A DNA stretch of 64,000 nt from Pseudomonas asiatica (GTDB taxonomy: Bacteria > Pseudomonadota > Gammaproteobacteria > Pseudomonadales > Pseudomonadaceae): assembly GCF_009932335.1 (NCBI RefSeq), contig NZ_BLJF01000001.1, positions 2,728,001-2,792,000 on the forward strand, given 5' to 3'. Positions 25,110 through 33,731 of the stretch are shown piece after piece. The notes beneath the pieces are model-generated. The model ran no database searches and had not been told where the DNA came from. It saw nothing but the letters and a program-made list of their open reading frames with translations. A program made the translations under genes and the position numbers. Each line of letters starts with the position of its first letter. Within the stretch, counting starts at the first letter, position 1.

Positions 25110-26008
25110 TGAGTTTTGAAATCTTTCGGCAAACGGTCCAGGACTGGGCCACTGCCGGCTACCTGCCCGAGGCGCTGGCCTACGGCTTCGTGGTCAACGC
25201 TTTGCTGGCCGGTTTGATGATCGGCCCGGTGCTGGGCGGCCTGGGCACCCTGGTGGTGGTCAAGCGCTTTGCCTTCTTCTCCGAGGCGGTCGGCCATGCC
25301 GCGCTGACCGGCGTGGCCATCGGCATCCTGCTGGGCGAGCCCTACACCGGCCCCTTCGGCAGCCTGTTCGGCTACTGCCTGCTGTTCGGCATCTTGCTCA
25401 ACTTCCTGCGCAACCGCACCGGGCTGTCGCCGGACACGCTGATCGGCGTGTTCCTGTCGGTGTCGCTGGCGCTGGGTGCCAGCCTGCTGCTGATGCTGGC
25501 AGGCAAGATCAACGTGCACATCCTCGAGAACGTGCTGTTCGGCTCGGTGCTGACCGTCAGCAGCCAGGACCTGGTGGTGCTGGGCATCGTCGCGGTGCTG
25601 GTGCTGGCATTGGCAGTGCCGCTGTACAACCGCATCATGCTGGCCAGTTTCAACCCACAGCTGGCAGCCGTGCGCGGGGTGGCGGTGAAAACCCTGGACT
25701 ACCTGTTCGTGGTGCTGGTGACCCTGGTCACCGTGGCCTCGGTGAAGGTGATCGGGGCGATCCTGGTCGGGGCGTTGCTGGTGATCCCCGCTGCCGCCGC
25801 ACGCCTGGTCAGCCAGTCGCTGAAGGGCTTTTTCTTCCTGTCGGTGCTGATCGCCACGCTGAGCACGCTGCTGGGCATCCTGCTGCCGATCGTTTTCGAC
25901 CTGCCGGTGCCGTCCGGCGCCGCGATCATCCTGGTCGCCGGCATCTGCTTCGCCCTGGCGGCGCTGGCCCGCGCCCTCGTCCCCCGCCTGCAAGGAAACC
26001 CGGCATGA
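25109..26008 (+). CDS. fpvE: FpvE, ABC-3 family permease
   Basis: A 299-residue inner-membrane permease with about eight hydrophobic segments. The motif GHAALTGVAIGILLGEP and the ABC-3 family pattern VKVIGAILVGALLVIPAAAA are clear. It is homologous to ZnuB-type metal permeases. It starts at the fpvD stop (TGATG) and its own stop overlaps fpvF (ATGA). Confidence 0.92.
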   Translation: MSFEIFRQTVQDWATAGYLPEALAYGFVVNALLAGLMIGPVLGGLGTLVVVKRFAFFSEAVGHAALTGVAIGILLGEPYTGPFGSLFGYCLLFGILLNFLRNRTGLSPDTLIGVFLSVSLALGASLLLMLAGKINVHILENVLFGSVLTVSSQDLVVLGIVAVLVLALAVPLYNRIMLASFNPQLAAVRGVAVKTLDYLFVVLVTLVTVASVKVIGAILVGALLVIPAAAARLVSQSLKGFFFLSVLIATLSTLLGILLPIVFDLPVPSGAAIILVAGICFALAALARALVPRLQGNPA

Positions 26009-26868
26009 ACCTGAAACGCCTGACCTTGGCCCTGGCACTGGCCGGCCTGCCGTCGCTGTCTTTCGCCACCCAAGTGCTGACCACCCTGCCCGTCACCCAC
26101 AGCCTGGCCAGCGCCTTGCTCGAGGGCACCAAGGTGCAGCTCAAGCGTGCAGCACCCGCCAACCTGCCTGCCAGCCGCCAGCCTTCCTATTTCAGCGGTC
26201 GCGGTGGCGCCAGCCTGCACAAGGCCGCGCAGCAGGCCGACGCGGTGATCGGCGTGCGCTCGATCTGGCGTGACGACCCGCTGTACCCGATGGCCCGGCG
26301 TAGCAATATCCGGATCGTCGAAATCGACGCCGCACGGCCAGTGGATGGCGCGCTGCCGGGCATAGCGGTGAGCGGCGACGAGGCCTATGGCGCCTACCCC
26401 TGGCTCAACCCGACCAACTTCGGGCGCATGGCCGACGTGGTAGCCAATGACCTGGAGCGGTTGGCGCCGGGCGACAAGGCGCAGATCCAGGGCAACCTGG
26501 CCGGGCTCAAACGCCAGTTGCTGGAGCTTTCGGCCAGCAGCCAGACACGCTTGGCCAAGGTCGACAACCTGACGGTGGTGAGCCTGTCGGAACGGCTGGG
26601 TTATCTGGCCAGCGGGTTGAACCTGGACGTGGTCGAGCAGCCGCTGCCAGCCGAGTGGGATGCGACTGCGCTGAAGGCGCTAGGGGACAACCTGAAAGCG
26701 CAGGATGTGGCGCTGGTGCTGGACCATCGGCAGCCGGAAGCGGCTGTGGCCGAGGTGATCAAGGCGTCCGGGGCGAAGCTGGTGGTGGTGGAAAGTGACC
26801 CTGAGGATGCGTTTGCGGGGCTGAAAGCCAGCGTCGACCGTGTGGTTGGGGCATTGGGCGAAAGCTGA
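26005..26868 (+). CDS. fpvF: FpvF, second periplasmic binding protein
   Basis: A 287-residue cluster A-I solute-binding protein. Signal peptide residues 1-21 (ending LSFA). Seen: VLTTLPVTHSLASALLEGTKV, YPWLNPTNFGRMADVVANDLERL, and the late QPEAAVAEVIKASGAKLVVVESDP. In P. aeruginosa FpvC and FpvF bind each other and apo- or ferripyoverdine. It ends the operon, with a REP pair 38 bp downstream. Confidence 0.9.
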   Translation: MNLKRLTLALALAGLPSLSFATQVLTTLPVTHSLASALLEGTKVQLKRAAPANLPASRQPSYFSGRGGASLHKAAQQADAVIGVRSIWRDDPLYPMARRSNIRIVEIDAARPVDGALPGIAVSGDEAYGAYPWLNPTNFGRMADVVANDLERLAPGDKAQIQGNLAGLKRQLLELSASSQTRLAKVDNLTVVSLSERLGYLASGLNLDVVEQPLPAEWDATALKALGDNLKAQDVALVLDHRQPEAAVAEVIKASGAKLVVVESDPEDAFAGLKASVDRVVGALGES

Positions 26869-26906
26869 TGTTCTCCTCGCAGTCCCACAGGCCTGCACGG
26901 TCCCTG

Positions 26907-27018
26907 TGTAGGAGCGGCCTTGTGTCGCGATGGGCTGCGCAGCAGCCCCAAGGGTTCAGCGGTGCTGCACAATCTTGGGGCTGCTGCGCAGCCCATCGCG
27001 ACACAAGGCCGCTCCTAC
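26907..27018. repeat. REP inverted pair (gcggccttgtgtcgcga type)
   Basis: Long palindrome: TGTAGGAGCGGCCTTGTGTC from 26907 and its complement GACACAAGGCCGCTCCTACA ending at about 27019, with an inner GATGGGCTGCGCAGCAGCCCC/GGGGCTGCTGCGCAGCCCATC stem. It sits between convergent fpvF and the DUF1615 gene. Confidence 0.88.
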
Positions 27019-27046
27019 AGGACCGCGCTCGCCAGCCAGGCCACCA

Positions 27047-28099
27047 TTAACGCTTCATGCACCGCTGATAACGCTCATCCACCCGCCCGGCAAACCACGC
27101 CGTGGTCAGCTTGCGGGTGATCTTCGGGCTTTTCAGCTGGATCCCCGGCAGCACCGCCCGTGGCACCGGCTTGCCGGCCGCAGCATCAGCAAGGGCGAAC
27201 ACCCCGCTGTACAGCTTGCTGTCCTCGAAGGCCAGACTATCGCCCTGCTCCAGCTGGCTGCGAATCTGCGGGTTGCGCAGGCCCAGCTTTCCTCCCAGTT
27301 TGCGTGCCGCCTTTTCAGTGGTCCCGGGCATGATCGAGCCCGGCGCCACCAGGTCGCCATCCAGCGCCAGCGTTACCCCCGTCACCTTGCTCAGTGCCGC
27401 CTGAAATGCCGCATTGCGGCTTGCGTACCAGCCCGCGTTGAAATCGGCAAAGCGGTACAGCTGGCGATCGTAGTTGGCCGAATAGCCCAGCAAGTGGGCG
27501 ATACCGAAATACATGCCGCCGCGCCGGGTGAACACTTCCTGGCGAATGCTGCCGTCGTGGCTGTAGGGGTAATCCCGCGCATGCTTTTCGGCAAAGTCGA
27601 TGCTGACCTGCATCGGCCCTCCGGTATGCACCGGGTTCAGCCCGCCCAGCAAGGTCTTGCCCAGCGGTACGCGAGCGATGACTTCGTCGTACAGTTCGCT
27701 CAGCTGCTTCTCGCTGCGCACCGCCTGCAAACGTTGCTGGTAGCTCTTGCCATTACCCGACGGCGCCTTCAGTGCACCGTCGACCAGCAGCTTGGGGATG
27801 TGCAGGCGCGCAGCGCGGCGGTCGATTTCCTCTCGGGCGATACGCCCCAGGTTGGGCACTTGCGGGTCGGCATTGAAGGTCGATTCCTGCTCGGTCACCG
27901 CCAGCACCGCGCACAGGTTGCTCTTGCTGGGGGCAATTCGCTGGGCCTCGAACGCCACCTGAATGTCCCGGGCCCAGCCATCGCGGTCCTTGGCCTGGGC
28001 GGGTAACAGCCGCAGCAGTTGGGCGCGGACCTTGGCCGGGTCCGTCTCGGGCGCTTCCTCACGACGCCCGGCGCAGCCTTGCAGCAGCGCCAGGGCCAT
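27047..28099 (-). CDS. DUF1615 family lipoprotein
   Basis: A roughly 350-residue protein of the DUF1615 family. A lipobox-like LLQGCAG near the N-terminus suggests a lipoprotein. Seen: VLAVTEQESTFNADPQVPNLGRIA (a lysozyme-like-fold segment with Glu), HTGGPMQVSIDFAEKHARDYPY, GGMYFGIAHLLGY and YRFADFNAGWYASRNAAFQ. Function is unknown, and a peptidoglycan role has been suggested only by fold-like features. From ATG 28099 the signal peptide is short. A CTG at 28129, overlapping the upstream stop as CTGA, would give a complete one (NGRLLAAGLMALALLQGC). Confidence 0.82.
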   Translation of the reverse strand: MALALLQGCAGRREEAPETDPAKVRAQLLRLLPAQAKDRDGWARDIQVAFEAQRIAPSKSNLCAVLAVTEQESTFNADPQVPNLGRIAREEIDRRAARLHIPKLLVDGALKAPSGNGKSYQQRLQAVRSEKQLSELYDEVIARVPLGKTLLGGLNPVHTGGPMQVSIDFAEKHARDYPYSHDGSIRQEVFTRRGGMYFGIAHLLGYSANYDRQLYRFADFNAGWYASRNAAFQAALSKVTGVTLALDGDLVAPGSIMPGTTEKAARKLGGKLGLRNPQIRSQLEQGDSLAFEDSKLYSGVFALADAAAGKPVPRAVLPGIQLKSPKITRKLTTAWFAGRVDERYQRCMKR

Positions 28100-28125
28100 C
28101 AACCCGGCAGCCAGTAACCGGCCGT

Positions 28126-28677
28126 TCAGGGCTGTTCACCGACCAGGTAGGTCTTGCTGATGTGCCGGAACAGCGGGTGGCTGGCACTGCCCATGAGCTC
28201 GAACAGAACCATTTCGCGGGTCACCACCTGCGCCCCCGCGGCCCGCATGCGCGCCAGCCCTGCGGCCTTGCTCGCCGGCGTACGGCTATCACAGGCATCC
28301 TCGACCACGAACACCTGCTTGCCCAGTGCCAGCAGGCCAAGCACGGTCTGCAACACACAGACGTGGGTTTCCATGCCACAGACAATCACTTGCTCGCGCG
28401 CCATCAGACTTGCTGGCAGGCACTCGGCGGCCACGCAGGAAAAATGGCTTTTCTCCACCACCTCGGCGGCCGGCGCTGCGGCCAGCAGTTCGGCCAAGGT
28501 ATGGCCCAGGCCCTTGGGGTACTGCTCGGAAATCACCGTCGGCAGTTCCAGCTCGTTCGTCGCTGCCAGCAGCCATCGGGCCCGCGCGCGGGTGCCTTCA
28601 GGGTCGCTCATGGCGCCGATGAGTTTTTCCTGGATGTCGACGACCAGCAGCGTGGCCTTGTGGGGATCGATCAGCAT
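28126..28677 (-). CDS. isochorismatase-family cysteine hydrolase
   Basis: A 183-residue hydrolase of the YcaC/isochorismatase-like fold. The catalytic triad can be placed: Asp in LLVVDIQEKL, Lys in VVEKSHFSC, and Cys in CGMETHVCVLQT. The ATG at 28677 has AGAGG upstream, and the longer reading to 28734 is unlikely. The substrate is not predictable. It shares a strand with the thioesterase/MbtH pair but is 57 bp away from it, so joint transcription is possible. Confidence 0.88.
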   Translation of the reverse strand: MLIDPHKATLLVVDIQEKLIGAMSDPEGTRARARWLLAATNELELPTVISEQYPKGLGHTLAELLAAAPAAEVVEKSHFSCVAAECLPASLMAREQVIVCGMETHVCVLQTVLGLLALGKQVFVVEDACDSRTPASKAAGLARMRAAGAQVVTREMVLFELMGSASHPLFRHISKTYLVGEQP

Positions 28678-28734
28678 TGTCTGCCTCTTGCCTGGGAAAA
28701 GGCCTAGCCTCCCCCAGGCAAGCGGTGACGTCAA

Positions 28735-29454
28735 TCAGGCGGACAGCCGAAGCGGCTGCAGCGACGCGGTGAGTGCAGCGAGCACCCGGTCTTCATGCTC
28801 ATGGATGAAGAAGTGGCCGCCTGGGAACATCTGCAGCGAGAACGCCCCGAGGGTTTCCTTGCGCCAGGCCTGCAATTGCTCGTCACTGGCGCGGTCCTGC
28901 ATGCCGCCCAACACGTACAGTGGGCACTGCAAAGCCGGCCGCTGGCGGTAGGCGTAGGTACCACACAGCAGGAAGTCGGCGCGCAGGGTGGGCAAGGTCA
29001 GGCTCATCAGCTCGGCGTTGGCCAGCACTTCCTCGGGCGTGCCCTGAAGCTCGCGCAACTCGCCGATCAACTCGGCGTCGCTCTTGGGCTCGCGCCAGTT
29101 CTTGCCATCGTAGTCCTCGCGGCGGGTCGGCGCTGCGGTACCGCAGGCAAACAGGGCCAGTGGCGCCGGGCAGCCCAGCGCTTGCAGCTCATGGGCCAGC
29201 TCGAAGGCCAGCAAGGCGCCAAGGCTATGGCCGAGCAGCGCGTAGGGGGTGCTGGCCGCCAGGCGCTGTTCGGCAGCCAGTTGCCGGGCCAGGGCCTGCA
29301 TGTCGGTGTGCAGTGGCTCGGCAATGCGCGCACCACGCCCGGGCAGTTCCACCGGGCGCACCTGCAGCCACGTCGGCAGCTTGCGCCGCCAGCGGCTGTA
29401 GACCATGGCGCTGGCCCCGGAATACGGCAGGCACAGCAGGTTCAATGCAGTCAC
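28735..29454 (-). CDS. type II thioesterase (NRPS editing)
   Basis: A 239-residue alpha/beta-hydrolase. Seen: [17 protein letters not shown], the nucleophile elbow [24 protein letters not shown], and the catalytic His in [13 protein letters not shown]. Type II thioesterases clear misloaded groups from peptide synthetase carrier domains. It overlaps the mbtH-like gene by 4 bp. The fpv genes followed by a thioesterase and MbtH recall PAO1 PA2403-PA2412, so this is probably the PA2411 counterpart rather than PvdG. Confidence 0.9.
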   Translation of the reverse strand: MTALNLLCLPYSGASAMVYSRWRRKLPTWLQVRPVELPGRGARIAEPLHTDMQALARQLAAEQRLAASTPYALLGHSLGALLAFELAHELQALGCPAPLALFACGTAAPTRREDYDGKNWREPKSDAELIGELRELQGTPEEVLANAELMSLTLPTLRADFLLCGTYAYRQRPALQCPLYVLGGMQDRASDEQLQAWRKETLGAFSLQMFPGGHFFIHEHEDRVLAALTASLQPLRLSA

Positions 29455-29672
29455 TGGGCGGCGGCTTCGGCCATTTTCTGGCGCAGGCTCAGCGGGCGCA
29501 TGTCGGTCCAGACTTCATCGATGTAGGCCAGGCAGTCCTTTTTCAGGCCGCTCTTGCCTACGGCACGCCAGCCGTTGGGGATGGCTTTGTAGTCGGGCCA
29601 GATCGAGTATTGCTCTTCGTGGTTGACCACTACCTGGAACTGGATATCGTCGCGGTCGAAAACGGAAGTCAT
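29451..29672 (-). CDS. MbtH-like NRPS accessory protein
   Basis: A 73-residue MbtH-family protein. These bind and activate adenylation domains of peptide synthetases, here most likely those for pyoverdine. Seen: [15 protein letters not shown] (the NxEExxSxWP signature), GWRAVGKSG and [21 protein letters not shown] stands 7 nt before the ATG at 29672. Its stop overlaps the thioesterase start. A PvdS-type box lies 62 bp upstream. Confidence 0.95.
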   Translation of the reverse strand: MTSVFDRDDIQFQVVVNHEEQYSIWPDYKAIPNGWRAVGKSGLKKDCLAYIDEVWTDMRPLSLRQKMAEAAAQ

Positions 29673-29733
29673 TGCCTGTCTCCTTGAGTGATGGGTGCCG
29701 CTGCGCGCCTGGCGCAGGGGGGCTTTCAAGTAG

Positions 29734-29757
29734 ACGTGGCGTGCGGCGAAAAAATTA
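29734..29757 (-). promoter_or_regulatory. candidate PvdS box for mbtH-thioesterase
   Basis: On the minus strand TAATT (29757-29753), 16 bp, CGT (29736-29734). It is one mismatch from TAAAT-N16-CGT, with the same spacing as the pvdA box. It sits just upstream of the mbtH-like gene. Confidence 0.55.
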
Positions 29758-29775
29758 GTGGGGCTGACGCGGTCT

Positions 29776-30177
29776 TCAGGTATCCCGCAACAGGTCGTGG
29801 GTATCGAGCAAGCGGAAGGCCACCTGCGGGTTGCGCTCCAGCCCACGGCGGATCGCCGCCGGGATCGACTGCCGGGTCTTGCGGCATAGGCCGGGCTGGT
29901 CGTCCAGTTCGATGACGATGCCGCGCATGGTTCGCACTTCGTTGAAACCGGGGGCAATGTGCACGCGAATGCCGAGGTTTTCATACATCCGCTGCTGCAG
30001 GCGTTGCAGGTCTTCCAGGTCCTTGAGGTTTTCCAGGCGGTCGAGCAGGCGTTTCTCTTCCTGGCGGGTCAGCAGGAGGATGCGCTGAGCGGCCTGCGGG
30101 TGATCGACCAGGTGTTCGCGGCCGCAGTCGCAGGCGCCAGGGGGGCAAGGTTGGCGCAGAGGCGGTGTAGTGCTCAT
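29776..30177 (-). CDS. hypothetical protein with N-terminal Cys motif
   Basis: A 133-residue protein. The N-terminus has a Cys cluster ([13 protein letters not shown]) that could bind a metal. A coiled coil follows (about 35-70, [23 protein letters not shown]), then a compact domain ending [12 protein letters not shown]. No family was recognised. The ribosome site before the ATG at 30177 is weak. It diverges from the purU operon across 238 bp. Confidence 0.7.
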   Translation of the reverse strand: MSTTPPLRQPCPPGACDCGREHLVDHPQAAQRILLLTRQEEKRLLDRLENLKDLEDLQRLQQRMYENLGIRVHIAPGFNEVRTMRGIVIELDDQPGLCRKTRQSIPAAIRRGLERNPQVAFRLLDTHDLLRDT

Positions 30178-30190
30178 GGAGCAATCATAG

Positions 30191-30230
30191 CCTGTACCGG
30201 CCTATTCGCGGGTGAACCCGCTCCTACAGG
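30191..30230. repeat. single REP unit
   Basis: CCTGTACCGGCCTATTCGCG (30191-30210) followed by GGTGAACCCGCTCCTACAGG. This is an imperfect palindrome of one REP unit without an inverted partner. Confidence 0.7.
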
Positions 30231-30314
30231 TTCCGGCTAAAACTTTCCTGTCAGGCAAAAAAAATTCACAAAACTCTAGACCGTCACCCGCCTCTTCGCC
30301 TATAAATCGCCTAA

Positions 30315-30347
30315 AGGAATTTATATTCCTACCAAGAAATATTTCTT
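30315..30347. promoter_or_regulatory. two AT-rich palindromes upstream of purU
   Basis: AGGAAT-TTAT-ATTCCT (30315-30330) and AAGAAATATTTCTT (30334-30347), both perfect palindromes, lie 69-101 bp before purU. The surrounding 30236-30350 is AT-rich. They could be operator sites for the purU-folD-sox operon, and no regulator gene is adjacent. Confidence 0.45.
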
Positions 30348-30415
30348 CGCCTCCACGCGAAGTCTCTTTGCCCTTGTGCCCGACCTGCCCCACTCCATCA
30401 CGAGGCCTATCCGAC

Positions 30416-31282
30416 ATGCATCCCGCTCCCGATCACTTCATCCTGCGCGTCAGTTGCCCGGCCGTGTCCGGCATCGTCGCCGCGGTGACCACCTACCTGG
30501 CCGAGCACGGTTGCTACATCAGCGAGATGGCGCAGTTCGACGACGAGGACAACGGGCGCTTTTTCATGCGCGCGGTGTTCCGCTACAACACCGGTGTCAC
30601 GGGTGACACACCGCAGCTGGAAGCCGGCTTCGCCGATGTCGCCCAGCGCTTCGACATGCAGTGGAGCCTGCACAGCAGTGCCCGGCCGATGCGCGTGCTG
30701 CTGATGGTGAGCAAGTTCGACCACTGCCTGTCCGACCTGCTGTACCGCCATGCCAAGGGCGAGCTGGACATGCAGATCACCGCCGTGGTCTCCAACCACC
30801 TGGACCTGCGCCCGATGGCCGAGCGCCAGGGCATCCGTTTCGTCTACCTGCCGGTCAGCAAGGACACCAAATCCGAACAGGAAGCCGCGCTGCTGCGCAT
30901 CGTCGAGGACACCGGCACCGAACTGGTGGTGCTGGCGCGCTACATGCAGATCCTCTCCGACGACCTGTGCCGCCAGCTGTCAGGCCGGGCGATCAACATC
31001 CACCATTCGTTCCTGCCCGGTTTCAAAGGCGCCAAGCCTTATCACCAGGCCTACCAGCGCGGGGTGAAGCTGATCGGTGCCACCGCCCACTACGTCACCA
31101 GCGACCTGGACGAAGGCCCGATCATCGAGCAGGAAGTGCAGCGCGTGGACCATGCCTACACACCGGATGACCTGGTGGCCATCGGCCGCGACACCGAGAC
31201 CATCGCCCTGTCCCGCGCCGTGAAATACCACCTGGAGCATCGGGTGTTCCTGAACCACGACCGCACGGTGATCTTCAAATGA
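30416..31282 (+). CDS. purU: formyltetrahydrofolate deformylase
   Basis: A 288-residue enzyme that hydrolyses 10-formyl-THF to formate and THF. It has an N-terminal ACT-like domain (about 8-85, [21 protein letters not shown]) and a C-terminal formyltransferase fold with [20 protein letters not shown] (Asn-His catalytic pair) and [17 protein letters not shown] (catalytic Asp). It opens an operon with folD and sarcosine-oxidase-like genes and overlaps folD by 4 bp. In this setting it would release the one-carbon unit from N-demethylation as formate. Confidence 0.95.
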   Translation: MHPAPDHFILRVSCPAVSGIVAAVTTYLAEHGCYISEMAQFDDEDNGRFFMRAVFRYNTGVTGDTPQLEAGFADVAQRFDMQWSLHSSARPMRVLLMVSKFDHCLSDLLYRHAKGELDMQITAVVSNHLDLRPMAERQGIRFVYLPVSKDTKSEQEAALLRIVEDTGTELVVLARYMQILSDDLCRQLSGRAINIHHSFLPGFKGAKPYHQAYQRGVKLIGATAHYVTSDLDEGPIIEQEVQRVDHAYTPDDLVAIGRDTETIALSRAVKYHLEHRVFLNHDRTVIFK

Positions 31283-32190
31283 ACGCCATTCCCAGTATCA
31301 AGCTGATCGACGGCAAGGCTACCGCGACGCGGGTGCTGGCCGAGGTACGCGAGCAGGTGCAGGAGCTGCGCCAGGGCGGCGTGCAACCGGGCCTGGCGGT
31401 GGTGCTGGTCGGTGCCGACGCTGCCAGCCAGGTGTACGTGCGCAACAAGGTGCTGCGTGCCGAAGAGGTGGGCATCCGCTCGCTGGAGCATCGCCTGCCC
31501 GCAGACACCAGCCAGGCCGAGCTGCTGACCCTGATCGACCGCCTCAACCGCGACACCGAGGTCAACGGCATTCTCGTGCAATTGCCGTTGCCGGCCCATA
31601 TCGACGAACACCGCATTCTCCAGGCGATCAGCCCACTGAAGGATGTGGACGGCTTCCACAGCGAGAACGTCGGCGGCCTGGCCCAGGGCCGCGATGTGCT
31701 CACCCCGTGCACGCCCAGCGGCTGCATGCGCCTGCTGCGCGATGCCTGTGGCGAACTGCGTGGCAAGCATGCGGTGGTGGTCGGCCGCTCGAACATCGTC
31801 GGCAAGCCCATGGCCGCCCTGCTGCTGCAGGCCGACTGCACGGTGACCGTGGTGCACTCGCGCAGCCGCGACCTGCCGGCCTTGTGCCGCCAGGCCGACA
31901 TCCTGGTGGCCGCAGTGGGCAAGCCGCGGCTGATCGGTGCCGACTGGCTAAAGCCCGGCGCGGTGGTGATCGATGTCGGTATCAACCGCATCGACGAAGG
32001 CGGCCACAGCCGCCTGGTCGGCGATGTCGACTTCGCCGCCGCCCTGCCCCAGGTGGCCGGCATCACCCCGGTGCCCGGCGGCGTCGGCCCGATGACCATC
32101 GCCTACCTGATGAAAAACACCCTGCTCGCCCTCGACCTGCAACAACAGGCCGCCCACCAGGAGCGCACCGCATGCCTTTCGCCCTGCTGA
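31279..32190 (+). CDS. folD: methylene-THF dehydrogenase/cyclohydrolase
   Basis: A 303-residue bifunctional enzyme turning 5,10-methylene-THF into 10-formyl-THF. Seen: [14 protein letters not shown] with the catalytic Lys, [39 protein letters not shown], and the NADP loop [14 protein letters not shown] followed by [15 protein letters not shown]. It probably is a dedicated second copy serving the sox cluster. It overlaps purU by 4 bp and soxB by 19 bp, so the three are likely translated in concert. Confidence 0.94.
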   Translation: MNAIPSIKLIDGKATATRVLAEVREQVQELRQGGVQPGLAVVLVGADAASQVYVRNKVLRAEEVGIRSLEHRLPADTSQAELLTLIDRLNRDTEVNGILVQLPLPAHIDEHRILQAISPLKDVDGFHSENVGGLAQGRDVLTPCTPSGCMRLLRDACGELRGKHAVVVGRSNIVGKPMAALLLQADCTVTVVHSRSRDLPALCRQADILVAAVGKPRLIGADWLKPGAVVIDVGINRIDEGGHSRLVGDVDFAAALPQVAGITPVPGGVGPMTIAYLMKNTLLALDLQQQAAHQERTACLSPC

Positions 32191-33413
32191 AATACGGCCT
32201 GAGCGCCGATTACCCGGTGGAGGTCGACCTGCCACCACCGTGCGAACTCAAGCCACGCTATGACGTGGTGATCATCGGCGGCGGCGGCCACGGCGTGGCC
32301 ATCGCCTACTACCTGGCCAAGTACCACGGCATCACCAATGTCGCCGTGCTGGAAAAGGCCTACCTGGGCGGCGGCAATACTGCGCGCAACACAGCGGTGA
32401 TCCGCTCCAACTACCTCACCAGTGAGGGTGTGCGCTTTTACGCAGAATCGGTGCGCATGTTCCAGAACCTGTCGAACGAGTTCGACTTCAACATCATGTA
32501 TTCCGAGCGCGGTCAGCTCACCCTCGCGCACACCGACGCCACCGTGCGCGCCTTCCGCCAGCGCGCCGAGGTCAACAAGCATTTCGGTGGCCGCACGGAG
32601 ATGATCGACCGCCAGCAGATCCACGAACTGGTGCCAAGCCTGAACCTGAACCCAGGCCACCTGCCGGTGCTGGCCGGCCTGTGGCACATCGACGGCGCCA
32701 CCGCGCGCCACGACGCAGTGGCCTGGGGCTACGCCAGGCAGGCGGCCAAGCGCGGCGTCGAGATCCACCAGCTGACCGAAGTGCAGGACTTGCTGATCCG
32801 CAACGGGCGCATCGAGGCGGTGAAGACCAACCGTGGCACCGTGCAGTGCGGTTGCGTGGTGCAGGCCGTGGCCGGGGTCAGTTCGCTGCTGATGGCCAAG
32901 GCCGGCATTCGTGCGCCGATCCACACCTACCCGCTGCAGGCCATGGTCACCCAGCCGTTCAAGCCGTTTCTCGACCCACTGGTGAGCTCCTCGGCGCTGC
33001 ACTGCTACGTGCAGCAGACCAGCCGCGGCGAGATCGTCTTTGGCGGCGGCTCCGACCCATACCCGCTGTACAACACCCGCTCCACCCTCGACCTCAAGGA
33101 GAGCCTGCTGGCACACGCCATCGAGATGTTCCCGTTCATGGCCAACGCCAAGCTGATGCGCCAGTGGGCCGGGATCACCGACATGACCCCGGACTACAGC
33201 CCGATCATGGGCCTGTCGCCGGTGCACAACTATTACCTGGACGCCGGCTGGGGCACCTGGGGTTTCAAGGCCACGCCGATCTGCGGCAAGACCATGGCCG
33301 AGCTGGTCGCCAGTGGCGGCAAGGTGCCGGAACTGATCGCACCCTTTGCCCTGGAGCGCTTCAGCCGCTTCCAGCAAGTCAACGAAATGGGCGCCACCGC
33401 GGCCAGCCACTAA
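32172..33413 (+). CDS. soxB: sarcosine oxidase-like beta subunit
   Basis: A 413-residue FAD-dependent amine oxidase (DAO family). Dinucleotide-binding motif [19 protein letters not shown] (about 30-48), [22 protein letters not shown], and the C-terminal [28 protein letters not shown] region (quoted in parts: [21 protein letters not shown]). The beta subunit oxidises sarcosine or a related N-methyl amine. It is followed by delta, alpha and gamma genes in the usual B-D-A-G order. The true substrate is open because the delta subunit is atypical. Confidence 0.9.
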   Translation: MPFALLKYGLSADYPVEVDLPPPCELKPRYDVVIIGGGGHGVAIAYYLAKYHGITNVAVLEKAYLGGGNTARNTAVIRSNYLTSEGVRFYAESVRMFQNLSNEFDFNIMYSERGQLTLAHTDATVRAFRQRAEVNKHFGGRTEMIDRQQIHELVPSLNLNPGHLPVLAGLWHIDGATARHDAVAWGYARQAAKRGVEIHQLTEVQDLLIRNGRIEAVKTNRGTVQCGCVVQAVAGVSSLLMAKAGIRAPIHTYPLQAMVTQPFKPFLDPLVSSSALHCYVQQTSRGEIVFGGGSDPYPLYNTRSTLDLKESLLAHAIEMFPFMANAKLMRQWAGITDMTPDYSPIMGLSPVHNYYLDAGWGTWGFKATPICGKTMAELVASGGKVPELIAPFALERFSRFQQVNEMGATAASH

Positions 33414-33425
33414 GGAGCGACGACG

Positions 33426-33731
33426 ATGAAGATCCTGACCTGCCCCTTGAACGGCCCGCGCAATATCAGCGAGTTCACCTACGGCGGCGAATTCAGGCAT
33501 ATGCCCGACCCGGCCAGCTGCAGCGATGCGGAATGGGCCGACTATGTGTTCAACAGCGACAACCTTGCCGGCGTGGTGATCGAATGGTGGCTGCACAACG
33601 CCTCCAGCTACTGGTTCCTGGCCGAACGCCACACGGTGAGCGACCAGGTGCTGCGCACCTTCGACCCGAAAGAACTGTTCGACCGCCGCGTCGACTTCAC
33701 CCCCGCCGCCACCCCGGAGATTGTCGGATGA
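33426..33731 (+). CDS. soxD: sarcosine oxidase-like delta subunit, zinc site degenerate
   Basis: A 101-residue delta subunit. The family core is clear: NGPRNISEFTYGGE, EWWLHNASSYWF, ERHTVSDQVL. Canonical delta subunits bind zinc through CPxCG near the N-terminus plus a His and a Cys after EWWxH. Here the first motif is CPLNG (second Cys replaced by Asn) and the later Cys is Ser (NASS). The zinc site is therefore probably lost. Its stop overlaps the alpha start (ATGA). Confidence 0.9.
   Translation: MKILTCPLNGPRNISEFTYGGEFRHMPDPASCSDAEWADYVFNSDNLAGVVIEWWLHNASSYWFLAERHTVSDQVLRTFDPKELFDRRVDFTPAATPEIVG

Noticed and set aside
28735..29454. Naming the thioesterase pvdG
   Set aside because: Synteny with fpv genes and MbtH fits PA2411 of P. 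aeruginosa, a different thioesterase from PvdG (PA2425).
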